Shown here piece by piece: positions 50,440 to 63,490 of a stretch of 64,000 nt of DNA. A program made the translations under genes and the position numbers. How positions within the stretch are numbered: position 1 is the first letter of the stretch; each line of letters opens with the position of its first letter. The notes beneath the pieces are model-generated. The model was not told the origin of the DNA. It did no database searches and was given only the letters and a program-made list of their open reading frames with translations. The DNA comes from Adiantum capillus-veneris. Its lineage: Eukaryota > Streptophyta > Polypodiopsida > Polypodiales > Pteridaceae. The stretch lies in assembly GCA_014529385.2 (NCBI GenBank), contig CM043959.1:16557309-16621308 (forward strand), read 5' to 3'.

Positions 50440-51190
50440 CTGTCATGAATGTCTAGCTTGAGTTGGCACGCGTCATAGTGTAAGCCTCTCTATATAGGTC
50501 ATAAACATGATCTAGATCTCTGTAGCATGGGTATAGTCAAAGAAAATGTAGGAGATCTATGAGGATGTGCTAGGGTCTATGGTCTAGGAACCCAAATTTG
50601 TCTATGTCCTCCGCAAAATCCTTGTGCCTTGTATTGATTGTCTAGATGTGAGTCAACCATGGAATAAACCATCATGTGTACTTTGGCTCTAAATCCAAAC
50701 TGGTTTATCATCACTAGCTAAAGTTCTAGTCTGTGTCATCATGCGGGGCACATAAACATGTCTAGTGTCTTTAAGATAAGCTTTATGTGATGAGCTATAT
50801 GCTTATTATGTTCTCTAAGGTAGGATCTACCTCATCTCGTGGTGTCTCAAGTGTTGTGGTAGAAGTCACTCTAGGGAAAGTAGTCTCTTATTCCTCAAGT
50901 GTGACCTCTACACTAGAAGGGTGACATTCATGGTCTATAAGTACCTCATCTATCCCTGTCTTGCATGGGGAATCTATGTGCTCAATTGTTGGTGGATCTG
51001 GTCATGGATGACCCTGAGAATCTGTCTCTATCATGTCTATAGGTATCTCAGTCTCTAATGGCTTACTCATAAGGTCAGCACTCTTATGGTCATGTGCATC
51101 AAGAATCTCCTCAAGTGTAGGATCTACTGGGACATCTACATCTATGGTAGGTGCACTAGCATCATACGTTGGAAGACCTTCAATAATGTG
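50440..51190 (-). mobile_element. element E, 5' fragment (target of A)
   Basis: Minus-strand reading gives a decayed acidic protein: APTIDVDVPVDPTLEEILDA, TEIPIDMIETDS, PPTIEHIDSPC and DEVDPTLEN. Tryptophan motifs follow near 50700 (KPVWI, then stop) and near 50600 (RQIWVPRP). This is the acidic region followed by W-x-P-K order seen in B. Together with 2481-3009 it represents the element into which A inserted. Confidence 0.45.
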
Positions 51191-51688
51191 CCTTCACCAC
51201 ACTTGGCCTACATGCAAACTAACATCTCTAAGCTTGTGTTGTACTTCTCAAGTAGCCCACCATCATGACTATCAACATGTATCTTGCTACCTTCATACAA
51301 ATCTTAACATTAGCACACATGAAGCTCATCAAGCATGTTAAGTGCATTTGGGAAAATCCTTTGAGAAGTAGGCATTGGATTATGCATGCAAATCTCTAAA
51401 TAAAAAGCATGAAAGTGCATCCTCCATCAATGTGTGCAATGCTAAGAACATAGTATGCAACTAGTGTAGGAAAGAACTTGCAAGCTTTGTTCTACATTCC
51501 TTCCCGAGAATAGTCATGGACAACAAGGTATAAAAAACAGTGTGGAAAACATCACCATATTGTCATTGTGAATCAGCAAAGCAAGAGTATGTGAGTGCCT
51601 ATGATTGCATAGGGTTCACATATTGGAGTCTAGAAGAGGGTGCACACTGCACAAGATAAAATGAAAATTCCAGATCATGAAAGAAAAG

Positions 51689-51689
51689 G

Positions 51690-51767
<78 letters not shown>
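51689..51767. repeat. (GA)n microsatellite
   Basis: Uninterrupted GA dinucleotides for about 78 bp after a short G run. Confidence 0.97.
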
Positions 51768-51771
<4 letters not shown>

Positions 51772-52028
51772 TCCTACCCTCATTCTTGGTTGGCAAGGTC
51801 TACCAAAAGAGGCAATGCAAATGGCTCACTATTTTTTTGAGAGTCGAGACTTGGACCTCTTTAGTGACTATAGTATGCCAAAAGGTCGTTGTTGGTGAAC
51901 TTATTTATTGGGAAAGGTAGGCAAAATTTAGGATTAAAGATCTCCAAATTAAAGGCTGAGAAGACAAAGGGAGTTCTACAAAAGCTAATAGAGGGGGAAG
52001 AGAAAGAGAGAGGCATGTATGGAGTACG

Positions 52029-52141
<113 letters not shown>

Positions 52142-53054
52142 CATTCTCTCACCCGGCCCACTATAAGCCTCAATACGAGGAGCGAGCTTGTAGTTGTAGA
52201 CATGTGTAAAGGGCAAACTTTTAGCCATTATATGATAAGTTTAGATGATACTCTCTTTGCTGCCTCCTCATTGAAAAGGTGATTGGCCTAAGTACAAATA
52301 CATCACATGTAAAACATTTACTCTCTATCTTCTAGAATGGGTCATTCTTATTTCTAGCTAGCTCGAGGTGAAGTTGATGCACACTTTCCTCGTAGACTTT
52401 TTTTGTGTGTGCCAAACTCACAATTGTGAGTGGATGTATTGAATTATCCATAAAGAAATGTACAAAGTAACCTCAAGCTCATGTCGAGCCTTAAGGGATC
52501 ACATGATACGATGAGAAGCTACATGGCTGGCGAGCCATTATCCATGATCCTGTACACATCGTTAGCAATTTGTGGTCATGACTGTGAGAATTTCCCTATT
52601 GCACTCATTGGAATTATTCCTTTTACCAATGGCAATGATCACTTCCCTGCTTTCTTGGATAATCTATGTGAAGCTAGCTATTGAGAGAACATTTTTGAAA
52701 ACCTATTGTTTCTTGGCCTTCTAAACTTGCTAAAAGTAACAAAATCTAACAATTTGTGTACAGATTAGAAGCACTTGGCTTTTCATCACCTTCCCTCGTA
52801 AGAAAAGATTTTTCTTGAAGAAGAAGTTGTTGATGCTTTTTGTATTTTGTGAGTTTGTCAATGCTTCCGTATGTTTAGTTTAGCTATATGTTTTCCTCGC
52901 TAGTACATGCTCAATCTCTATCATCGTATCTACATATCAAATAGATACACACTTCTTTTCTCATAGTTGGGAAATGAAACTTATGTATTCTAGTACTCAA
53001 TGCACTCTGCACATGTTTACTTAGATCCTAGATGGTTGTTGTCAATGTACATAT

Positions 53055-53213
53055 GTCCTTGTTTGGCAATGCACTTTATACATGGTTGCCTAATGTTTTC
53101 CTCTACATAACCATTCTTTAGGACAAGGACAAGGACAACCCTTTATCCCAATGTTTTCCTCCTCACATATGTTTTTCATGAGGTTCTAGGACTGATAACC
53201 AAGACAACATGTA

Positions 53214-53246
<33 letters not shown>

Positions 53247-54388
53247 AATAAGGAAAATTGGCTATGCTTGATTTTGAGTAAGATGGGTCCCCAATCTAGA
53301 GACTAAATGATCGATATTAATAGGTTAATGAGTAGGGTTTAAGCAGAATGGTGGTTAAGCTGCAACCCTTTGATCGATTCAATTACCCACTTTAGTAGCC
53401 CTTTGTTGTATAGTCAGCCTTGTGGTCCAATGCTCCAAGTTTAAATCTAAGCTATAATTTGTGTTTCGCAACAAAAGCCGATGTGATAGTAATCACAACC
53501 AACTAAGCAAGTATCAAGTGCATTCCAAAATCTATCAAAATACATATGGCAAAGAGTAGTGCCTTGGTCTCACTGCTCAAACAGTTGTAGAGAAAGTAAA
53601 GAATTGGACCATTTTAAAAACAACTATAGAGGTAACCAATCAATACATATACAATTCTTGTTTAAAAATTTGCGCACTTTGTACTTATTTACTTCAATGC
53701 TAGATGCTTGATTTCAATTTGCATATGTCCTATTATGTTCTATAGCAATGTCCACCAAGCAAGAGTATTTTACTTCTTTGTCGTGTTTTATATAATTTTA
53801 AGTCCTCTTTGTATGTTCCCTCTATTTTGAAAAAGGCTTAATCAGGCATGGATCCATTTCTGGCAAGCATTGTGTGATCAAGGTTGAGCATGGTACACAA
53901 CGAGATGAGTTGAAGGATGACGAGGGGTGGCAGGAGTAGAGCTAGGTTCCGAGAGATGTAGTCACAGGGCTGGACAAGGTGGCGAGGGAGCATACTAGCT
54001 GCCTTGCGAGAATAGAAAAACGTTTTTTGAATATATTTAAGGGACATTCCATCTGGCAACCAAGCCTTTGTGGTGTCATGGTTTACCCAAATTGAAGAGA
54101 AAAGAACAGGCAGTGTTTCGAGTTCGACCTCCCATAACTGTATTTAGATTTTACCGGGTGAGCACGAGAGCAACTCATAGGGAAGAATCTATAAAGATTC
54201 CACTCAATAGATATAGAACGTGCCAATAGTTCTTCACAATTTTGGAAAAATAAAAGCCTTTAATTTGGGCGAGATGCTTTCACTTAAAACATCAAGGTAG
54301 CTCGAAGAAGCTAAAAGAACTATCTATGCATGCATAAAACTTCTCTTTCTCATGCTTCCACTAAAAGATTCTATAGTTGACACCTCTC

Positions 54389-54422
<34 letters not shown>

Positions 54423-54760
54423 AAACATATATTATAACGACAAAATTTTCTAGAAAGGATCCCACTGCAAAGGAGAAGGGGAACTACATGATGCATTGGC
54501 ATGTATGGTCGTGCTGAGGTTTCTGTTGGCATAATCTTCATCATTATTGCTTATGATTATGGCCTCATATGGCTCCTCCTCTTCTACATCCTTGCAAGAG
54601 TGCTTCTTCTACAACTACTACCAACAATTGAATGTACCCCTCCAAAGTATGCTTCAAAGATTGCCATTGGGGTAGACAAGGCAAGGGGGGGGGGGGGGGG
54701 TAAATAAGGGGAAAACTAAGAAACTTATTTGAAGCCATAAGGAGATGCCTATTGATAACT
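53055..54760. repeat. 1.7-kb direct repeat R1, copy 1
   Basis: From GTCCTTGTTTGGCAATGCA to CTATTGATAACT, matching 56891-58652 over its full length with scattered changes. It includes (GT)n at 53216-53242, (CT)n at 54383-54422 and a 16-base G run at 54685-54700. No protein is recognised. Near 54071-54130 there are A-box- and B-box-like sequences (TGGTGTCATGG, GTTCGACCT). Confidence 0.88.
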
Positions 54761-55267
54761 GTGTGTGTGCGTGTGCGTGCGCATTGGGGGCGGGGTGGGG
54801 GGCTTGTAAATATAACATGCAAACAAGAGAGGGTTTTGAATCCCTATTTTGGACCATTTATAGAAAAGGGGGTAGATTGAATAGAAAAATGTGTGTTATA
54901 TTCATAAGAAATCTATTGAGAAGGGGTTCTCAAACTACGTCTTGAATGCACTTTATATAAAGGGTATGCATACATTGAACCCCCTAAGGATCTTGAAATA
55001 AGGGAAACTTCTCTCTTTCTGTTGCAAGACAAGTGATGAAGTGCTTGTACTCCTTCTTGAGTGCTTTGAGGATGGCTTAAATGGCTTGCAAGAATCATTC
55101 CTTTTTCTTTGAGTTCTCGTCTTATGGTAGCAAGTCTAGCTTGTGTACTCCTCAGCTTGGGTACTCCTCAACTTAAACAAGTACTCATGCACACTTTCAC
55201 TTGATATTTTAGAAGTATCATTTAGCTTAAATTCATTGTTATGTCAATACTTTTACTTCATATGTCT
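54761..55267. repeat. repeat R2, copy 1
   Basis: Starts in a TG-rich tract, then GGGGGCGGGGTGGGG and CTTGTAAATATAACATGCAAAC. It matches 63491-64000, which runs off the window. In this copy R1 and R2 are adjacent. Confidence 0.88.
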
Positions 55268-56150
55268 TGGCATGGATTCCCCAAGCTTCTTGGATGTTTT
55301 AGCACTTCTTATGTAGTACCCAACGAAGCTATCTTTTTTTATTTTGATGAAGCCTTAAGCTTGAATAGCTCTTGTATCTTAATCATTTCATTCATCTCCT
55401 CCACAAGCTAGTCTTTGTTCTTTTGTTGTTTACAATTTTTTTATTGATAATACAATTTTTGCTTTTTGAAATTTCAAGAAGCATATTTTATGTGATCCGG
55501 ATTGCTTGTATCACCAAGAAAGGTGGTATCATATAGGGCACTATTTGCAATAGTGCATATAGTACAAAAAAATAGTCTCTTCTTTCTTGATGAACTTTAC
55601 ACTCAAGTAGTGAAAGGTGGATTTGGAGAGATAGGAATTGGTCCTCTAGCCTCTTGGAAAAAATAATATTCTGTAATATTAGCTAGTAAAACTTGTGGTC
55701 GATAGACTAGATGCACTCATAAAGCACAACATAGCACTATGTTGCAAGTCTAGAAATTTACAAACTATTGCACAATTGTCTATTGCAATAGCACAACTTG
55801 TAAAATGAGTAGCTAAGAAAAATAGATTACAAATAATTTAGTGGGAGAAATAAACTATGAAAAGCTATTGTAACATTAATCAACGAGTTAAAACAATGTA
55901 GAAGGCTATACTCAATCCCCACACTTAGGGTTCTAAAATAAGACACAAATTAAGCCCCTACATGGCTATTTACCTACTCACTGCAAACAAAGAGGTTCCA
56001 AAGAAAATAAGGAAATTCCATATAACATGCATGTTTATCTTGTAGCAAACACACAAGGCACACTCTGTTGCCCCAGCTCTGTAGTCACGTTGTCGGACTT
56101 GGTTTTTGTGGGCTTTGTCATCACACTTTGTCTTCACAACTCTACACACA
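55268..56150. other. unassigned AT-rich DNA
   Basis: No gene, long repeat or recognisable domain seen. Confidence 0.5.
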
Positions 56151-56880
56151 TGTTTTCCAGCTCTGCTAACCAATAATACTCTGCTAAAAATTAGCCTCTT
56201 TTGGCAATGTGCCAAGTTTGTGGTGGCAAACTCCGAGCAAGTCCATGCTTGGGCTATTATGACAAAGGCTATGATGGACAATGCCAAAGTATGCTCACAA
56301 GGTGGCCAATGGAAAGGGTTGGAAACGCAGGACCAGATGCTTGCCCTACAATGCGATAACCTAAATCTTGGAGGCTTAACAAGAGAGCTGGTTCAAAAGT
56401 GTAACAGAGCAACTGAGGCTTTGGAATGAGGAGAGGTTCCAAGATACTTTCACAATTCAATATGCATTGGTCCCTTTGGGCAGGAAGCGTCATTTTAAAC
56501 CCTTTATGGAGGGAGGTGGCCAGAAATATTAATAAGAAAGGACTATATTGTTTAGATTAGTTCTAGGAAAGAAGTAATAGAAGCTAGAAAGGAACAAACC
56601 AACTAGTCTTTCAGTTCACCTCAACTGAACAAAAAGATTGTTGGCCAGTAGCGCTCTAGAAAGGCTTGGTTTCTTGATTGTGATTCCAGTTTTGAGTGGA
56701 AAGCATGGCAATGGCCCATGAACAGACATATCCTAAAACCACAAACCAAGGCGTATAAAACACCTTCAATTGGTTTTGTCCCCTGATCAAATAGCGGGGT
56801 AAGAAATGGCCCAAATCAAAATGGATATCAATTGTGAAGAACGTGTGGTACCCTAAATGGCCACTAGGGATGAAAGGTTT
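56150..56880 (+). pseudogene. L1-like LINE 3' remnant, copy a
   Basis: Plus-strand frame with KFVVANSEQVHAWAIMTKAM and then degenerate text. It is homologous to 59460-60010, which is clearly the end of a LINE RT ORF (FVVAFTKQDHVWAIMTKEM). It ends directly before repeat R1 copy 2. Confidence 0.6.
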
Positions 56881-56890
56881 TTTGTAGAAG

Positions 56891-57042
56891 GTCCTTGTTT
56901 GGCAATGCAGTTTATACATTGTTCCCTAATGTTTTCCTCTACATAACCATTCTTTAGCACAAGGACAACCCTTTATCCCAATGTTTTCCTCCTCACATAT
57001 GTTTTTCACGAGGTTCTATGACTGACAACCAAGACAACATGT

Positions 57043-57132
<90 letters not shown>

Positions 57133-58267
57133 AATAAGGAGAAATTGGCTACGCTTGATTTTGAGTAAGATGGGTCCCCAATCTAGAGACTAAATGGCCG
57201 ATATTAATAGGTTAAGGAGTAGGGTTTAAGCAGAATGGTGGCTAAGTTGCAACCTTTGCTCGATTCAATTACGCCCTTTAGTAGCCCTTTGTTGTATAGT
57301 CATCCTTGTGGGCCAATGCTCCAAGTCTCAAGCTAAGCTATTATTTGTGATTTGCAACAAAAGCCAATGTGATAGTAATCACAACCAACTAAGAAAGTAA
57401 TCAACTACATATCAAAATCTATCAAAACACATATGGCAAAGAGGGTCTCACTGCTGAAATAGTTGTAAAGAAAGTCAAGAAATTGGACCATTTAAAAAGC
57501 AACTATAGAGGTAACCAATCAATACATATACAATTCTTGTTTTAAAATTTGCCAATGCAATGTGTACTTATTTACTTCAGTGATAGATGCTTGATTTCAA
57601 TTTGCATATGTCCTATTATGTTCTATAGCAATGTCCACCAAGAAAAAGTGGTTTACTTCTTTGTCGTGGTTTTTATAGTTCTAAGTCCTCTTTGTATGTT
57701 CCCTCAATTTTGAAAAATGCTTGATCAGGCATGGATCCATTTCTGGCAAGCATTCTGTGATCAAGGTTGAGCATGGTACGCAACGAGATGGCTTGGGAGA
57801 TGACGAGGGACAATGGGAGTAAAGCTAGGTTCCGGGTGACGTAGTCTCACAGGGCTGGACAAGGTGGCGAGGGAGCATACTAGCTGCCTTGGGAGAATAG
57901 ACAAATGTTTTTTTAATATATTTAAGGGACATGCCATCTGGTACCCAGGCCTTTGTGGTGTGATGGTTTACCCAAATTGAAGAGAAAAGAACAGGTAGTG
58001 TTCCGAGTTTGACCTCCCATAACTGTATTTAAATTTTAACATGTGAGCACGAGAGCAAATCATAGGGAAGAATCTATAAAGATTCCACTCAATAGATATA
58101 GAACCTGCCAGTAGTCCTTCACAATTTTGAAAAATTAAAGCCCTTTAATTTGTGTGAGATGCTTTCACTTAAAACATCAAAGTAGCTCGAAGAAGCTATA
58201 AGAACTATCTGCGCATGCATACAACTTCTCTTTCTCATTCTTCCAATAAAAGATTCTATAGTCAACA

Positions 58268-58312
<45 letters not shown>

Positions 58313-58652
58313 CATATATTATAATAACAAAATTTTCTAGAAAGGATCCCACTGCAAAGGAGAGAGGGGAACTACATGATGCATTGGCATGTATGGTCGT
58401 GCCGAGGTTTGTGTTGGCATTATCTTCATCATTATCGCTTAAGATTATGGACTCATATGGATCCTCCTCTTCTACATCCTTAAAAGAGCGCTTGTTCTAC
58501 AACTACTACCAACAATTGAATGTACCCCTCCAAAGTATGCTTCAAAGCTTGTCATTGGGGTAGAAGAGGAAAGGGGGGGGGGGGGGGAGACATAAACAAG
58601 GGGAAAACTAAGAAACTATTTTGAAGCCATAAGGAGATGCCTATTGATAACT
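56891..58652. repeat. 1.7-kb direct repeat R1, copy 2
   Basis: Second copy of 53055-54760 in the same orientation. It carries (CT)n at about 57047-57087 joined to (GT)n at 57090-57128 in place of the simple (GT)n of copy 1, (CT)n at 58270-58309 and a 15-base G run at 58573-58587. Confidence 0.88.
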
Positions 58653-59290
58653 CTCTTTTTTAAAAAGCAATTCCTACATTATGTGGGATGTTTGTATTAA
58701 AAGGAAAAACAAGAAAGATAAAAGTTATCCCATGGAATGACAATTTGCCATGGGACTAGAGGGACCACAGTTCTCTGGCTTTTGTAGGGAGCCAGTATCT
58801 TAAACAATCAGAACCTTAAAAGAGCAAGGGAAAATTTCCAACTTCTTCTTCTTCTTGTTTTTGACATCTAGGCAAAACTCAAGGGTCCACAACATGACAT
58901 ACACAAACGATGACGAGGCCCATACTGTTCGTTTTATGACTAGATCTCAGACTGCGTGCTCCAAAGCATATGCGAATACATAAAAGCCTTTGCCCATCGC
59001 TAATGATAAAATATTTTACAATTGAAAGTTATTAACAACAAAAAACTTTTGGAATGTCAATGCCTATGTTGGTGACAAAAATTCTAGAGTCCACTACTTT
59101 GTCACATTGATATAAAGTGATCCTCTTGATTTTTATGAGCTCTTTTGGTGTAACTCTCACAAAAAAATTGAAATAACTTCAAAGTGGTATGGTAATGGGA
59201 TCACATGAAGTAAGATAGAGTGTGAGAAACTACTGGAAGATCTATGACGATATCAAGACCTGTAAGAGTGCAAATAAGCATCTCACTATC
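58653..59290. other. unassigned DNA
   Basis: Follows R1 copy 2 at the point where R2 would be expected. No gene seen; it may be the upstream part of the LINE remnant. Confidence 0.45.
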
Positions 59291-60335
59291 TCCACCTGAG
59301 GGTAAAATGCAACTGAAAAGATTTCTTGAAATGGTAAAAATATTCTTATGGAAAAACAACACCAAAGACTTGATGCCCTAGCACTGGGTTAAATGGGAGT
59401 CTGTTGTGAGACCACTGGAGCAAGGTGGTATTAGGATCCTTAACCCTTCGATTCATGCAAATGTCCAATGGGTCAAATTTGTGGTAGCTTTCACAAAGCA
59501 AGACCATGTATGGGCTATTATGACAAAGGAAATGATAGACAGGTCAAAAGTATGCTCTGAAGTGGAAAGAGCTTGAGGTACATGACAAATTACGCGCCCC
59601 TAGGTGGTCTAGCTTGACACATGGGGGAAGAAAGAACGATCTAGTTTGGAAGCTCAATAGAGCAATAAAGACTTTGGAATGGGAGAGATAACAAGGTATT
59701 TTCATATTTGTATAACTCACCCCTTGGCTATCAAAAATAGGAAGCATACCATTGAACCCATACTGGAGAGAAGTTGTCAGAAAGATGAATAACAAAGGAA
59801 TGTGGTGCATGTATCATTTTTGGGACAACAAAAACAAATGTTGGAAAGGAACAAACGAGCTGGCTATCCAATTTTATCTTGGTGGGACTAAAAGATTGCT
59901 GGTCAACTATAGAAGTGCTAGATAGCTTCTGTCTATCTGCTTGCGAGTCCAAGTTAAAGTGGAAATCTTGGTGGTGACCCAAGAACAGACATCTCCTCAA
60001 ACCACAAACCAAGGATATTTACCACACTTTAATGGTTTTGATGGATTGATTTCCCCCCTTCACAAGCAATGGGGAAAGCAATGGCCAAATGGGATAAGGT
60101 CCTTTTGACTGACGTGAATGTTCTCACCAGAGGTGTTGGTCCATATAGATGCTCAGGATGTAGAACGGCTAGTGAGGACCTCCCTCACTTAGTCAAGGAG
60201 TGCTCAACAATTAGTGGCCTAGCTGGGATTATCTATAAATGGCTTCAAAAGACCTGGAAAATAGGGTTCTTCAAGAACAACCTTTTCTTAGGAAGAAAGA
60301 TGATGAAAAGCCTTGTGTTACTTATCTTTATGTAG
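59290..60335 (+). pseudogene. L1-like LINE RT C-terminus and zinc-binding domain, copy b
   Basis: Plus-strand reading gives MVKIFLWKNNTKDLMP, stop, HWVKWESVVRPLEQGGIRIL and NPSIHANVQWVKFVVAF, matching the conserved W-x-x-V-x-x-P-x-x-x-GG-I block at the end of plant LINE RTs. Further on, 60069-60335 encodes GVGPYRCSGCRTASEDL followed by PHLVKEC, the zf-RVT type CxxC...HxxxxC motif. Several stops and frameshifts lie between them. Confidence 0.8.
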
Positions 60336-60699
60336 ATTGTTAGATTTTTCTACTTTAAGCAAGGCTATAAGGCGACGAACTATCAAATTTTTGAGCATGT
60401 CCTTGCAACAGCTAGATTCACGGAGATTATACAAGAAAGAGGGCAAGAAGGTGTGCAAATAATGATTTCTTCTTTCTGCCATTTTTTGCTTGTGTGTGCC
60501 ATAGTTTAACTTTTTTCTTTTGATTTTATAACTTGTAGGCCCTAACAAGAATTGAAAAGAAAATCCTATATTAGTGCTAGGGGGAAGTGTGCATCTATTT
60601 CCAACCTAAATCCATTTGAGCTCTACCCTATAGAAAGAAATGTTGGTAATTTGTACCCATTGCTATTTCCAACTAGCATTTTGTATGTGTCTATAGTAT

Positions 60700-61380
60700 A
60701 GCAAGCTCTATGTGCATTATAACATAGTTTATCAACAATATACTTGGATTTGTGAAAAATATAGCACTATTTTGAATATTCTCATGGTTGATTTTAAAAT
60801 CTATGGATGAAAGCAAGTTGGGAAGCTGGATCCTCAATTGTGCTAGAGGTTTCTTGATAGCTTAATGAAGTCTCTTTGAGCCATCTATCCTCTTCAACAA
60901 AGATAACATCTCTAGAGATATATATATTTTAAGAGCCAACCTCTCTCATTTCAAATGAGAGTCAGTAATATCCAACTTCTTTCCCTTTCATTTAGAATTT
61001 GCATGTAGCAAATACATCCCAAAAGTGATTTAGATTGATATTTGAGTTTTCCTCTTGATATCAATTTTTGTGAGCTTTTGTAGAGTCTTATTCATGCGAT
61101 AAACTAAGGTATTGAATGATTCACTCCAAAAAGAACTTATGGAATCTTTGCTTCATTATGTGTGGGCCCTCTTGTATGCTCAACAATTATATGGTTCTTT
61201 CTCTATGCCCTTCATTTCGTAGAAGAGTGTAGGCACATGTGTATTGCCTTCTAATTCCCTGTTGCCAACCAAAATCCTTCAAACTCCTTTGCCAATTAGT
61301 CTCCCCCTTATTCAGTTCTAAGGGTGTTCATGTAGTTTTCAATGTTCTTTTGTGCACCATAACTATGAATAGAAGTAAGA
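60700..61380 (-). pseudogene. decayed copia integrase remnant, distal part
   Basis: Minus-strand reading in changing frames gives NTLRTE, stop, GGD, KEFEGF, IRRQYTCAYT and VEHTRG, then, after many breaks, GCICYMQ and ISRDVIFVEEDRWLKETSLS near 60860-60920. The last block is the copia hallmark just after the integrase. Orientation and order continue from 62649-62300. Confidence 0.72.
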
Positions 61381-61389
61381 AAATGTATT

Positions 61390-62290
61390 TAATTTTTTCT
61401 TGATGTTAATTGAGCCGACGGCAATTAACAGAAGCTGCTAAAGACCAAAGACATACAAAGGCATATAAAAAACAAATGCAAAGAAGCAAGAAAGATTGGA
61501 GTGACACATTTTTTACATTTTTCAAAATGGCCATGTATTGTAATTTCCCAATTTATTTTAAGCCATTGTAATATTTTTAATGTATTATGGGCTCAATGAG
61601 ATATTTAAGTTGTAAACAATAGGTCAATTAGTGTGCCTAGGTTACGGATTGAGTAAGATGTGGAGCTCTAAAGGCCTTGGGTGTTCGGACATTGCATATT
61701 TTTACCATATATACATAAGGCAATGTGTAAATGAAACTAGGGTTCTCATCCTCATTTGTTGTTGAGACCACTCTTTGGTGAGAGCTCATGAGGTGTGTGG
61801 CTATGGAGAGTCCTTGAGCTTCTCCTTGCTCATGTGACTTGATTAACACTAATCAAGGCTTCATTCTCTTTCACTATGCCTTTCTCATACTTCTTATGAT
61901 TGTTAATGATGATTTGATTAGCTAGATTGGAACTAATTAGTGGTTAATCCCGGTCTAATCTTGTGTGATTTCCCTCTAATCTTTGTGTGTGCATGCAGGT
62001 TTGATTGGAGTACGTATGCTCAATAGATCTATGTGTGTGCGCTTGTGATTGTTGCATGTTAGGATTAGTGATGTGTGTGTCTTTGCAATCATTAGTGTGT
62101 GTGATTGGGTTAATTTGAGGTGGAGAGAAGTGGATGTGGAGATTGCCAATCTTCTTAGCTCCTCCATAGGCTAAGAAGCCCACCTCATAGAGTTACCGTT
62201 TGTGTTGCCATGATTAGCTCACTAATCAGTGAGTGTTTCCATGCCCTAACCAGGTAGCTCATCCCTTCGGATTGACAATTATTGTTGTTC
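61390..62290. mobile_element. probable insertion within the copia remnant
   Basis: About 0.9 kb that separates two parts of one copia integrase frame (DISRMVWVYVLKC near 62330 and NTLRTE near 61350). Near its left edge is an imperfect inverted repeat, TGTTAATTG...CAATTAACA, at 61404-61430. No protein is recognised, and the exact ends and any TSD are uncertain. A solo LTR or a small non-autonomous element would fit. Confidence 0.4.
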
Positions 62291-62299
62291 ATTGGAGAT

Positions 62300-62649
62300 A
62301 TGCTACGATGGTACCCACAACACTTGAGAACATAGACCCATACCATCCTTGAAATGTCATCACAAATTTCATCAACTATTGTGCTCTTCTAAGAGATATA
62401 GCTTGAATTGGTCCCCAAAGATCCTTGCCTTTCTCTAAGGATTCTAATTTTGTTGAACATGTTTCTTTGTTGCTTTTCAAACAACCAAGATGGGCATGAA
62501 TGTACTTGCTCATTGAATTGTGATGGAGGTAGGCCTTTTACAAGACTTTCCCTCTTCAAGTGCTTGATGCTTTCATGGTTGATTTCCAAAGAGTAAGAAA
62601 TCTTGATGAAGGATGATAAAAGGAAGCTAGCATGATGATATGCATACAA
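62300..62649 (-). pseudogene. copia pre-integrase and integrase N-terminal remnant
   Basis: The 86-residue frame contains SIKHLKRESLVKGLPPSQF and HSCPSWLFEKQQRNMFNKI, matching the GAG-pre-integrase zinc region (xLVxGLP...CxxCxxGKQ) with the second Cys and Gly altered. Downstream comes a DDISRMVWVYVLK block, the copia VDDFSRxxWVYFLK equivalent. Confidence 0.75.
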
Positions 62650-63490
62650 CTATAGCTTAAAAAGTCTTGCATTTCTCTCTCCATGAGCAATGACCTTTCC
62701 CTTTTCATTCTTTACATATCATCCTTGTCTATTCAACATCAATTCAATGTTTTGAGAAACTAAAATCAGTTTTTGGTTAAAACCTTGGACAAGTAAGATA
62801 TTTGAAAAGCATGTGACATCACTTTTGGACATGAGATATTACACGTTCCTTGTATTGGGTGATTAAAATAATCTCTTGTGAGTATTGAGAGTGGGGTGAA
62901 CCATTGATCCTAATGAGCCATCTAATTCTAATTTTTCTTGAAGATGAGCCATGTAAGCAGAGAGAAAACTCCTTATAAGCTGAATCAAACTTGAAGATGA
63001 GCCATCTAATGCTTCTTGAATATGAGCCACCTAAGTAGAAAAAAAACTACTTATAAGCTAAATTGAACTTGAAGGTGCATAATGAAAACCTTATTATTGG
63101 TCCATTCAGGAGTTGAGGCCTTCCATTGGAGTCCATCTTCTTCCTTCATTCTCTTTTTCAATGTCCAAGATTACCATAAAGTTGCAATTTCTAAAGATTT
63201 ATTTCATTGCCTCTTTCACTTGATACTTTGTAGTTGTTTCCTTCTCTTTAAAAATGTTTTTGTGGTTGATGATTTGGGATTGAGCTTGATATAGCTATTC
63301 CCTTGGGTTTTTGTGCTGGTGACTATGTCTTTCGTGGCTTTCTCCTCTAAATTTGAATCTTCCTTTTCTATACACTACAAGGGGTGGTTTGTGTAGGACA
63401 ACTTGAGTTGTCTCCATTAGATCTCTCTTCTTTTTGGACCAAGAGTGTTGTGAGGTATTCCCTATGTGTGAGGTGGTGGTGGTGGTGGTG
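62650..63490. other. unassigned DNA
   Basis: Includes a short imperfect internal repeat near 62940-63070 (GAAGATGAGCCATCTAA and variants, two to three times). It may be the 5' part of the copia remnant, but no domain is legible. It ends in a (GGT)n/(TG)n tract at 63473-63503. Confidence 0.45.

Noticed and set aside
54501-54945. Frames around the G run and TG tract in R1/R2
   Set aside because: Low-complexity DNA; the frames are not kept in the second copies.
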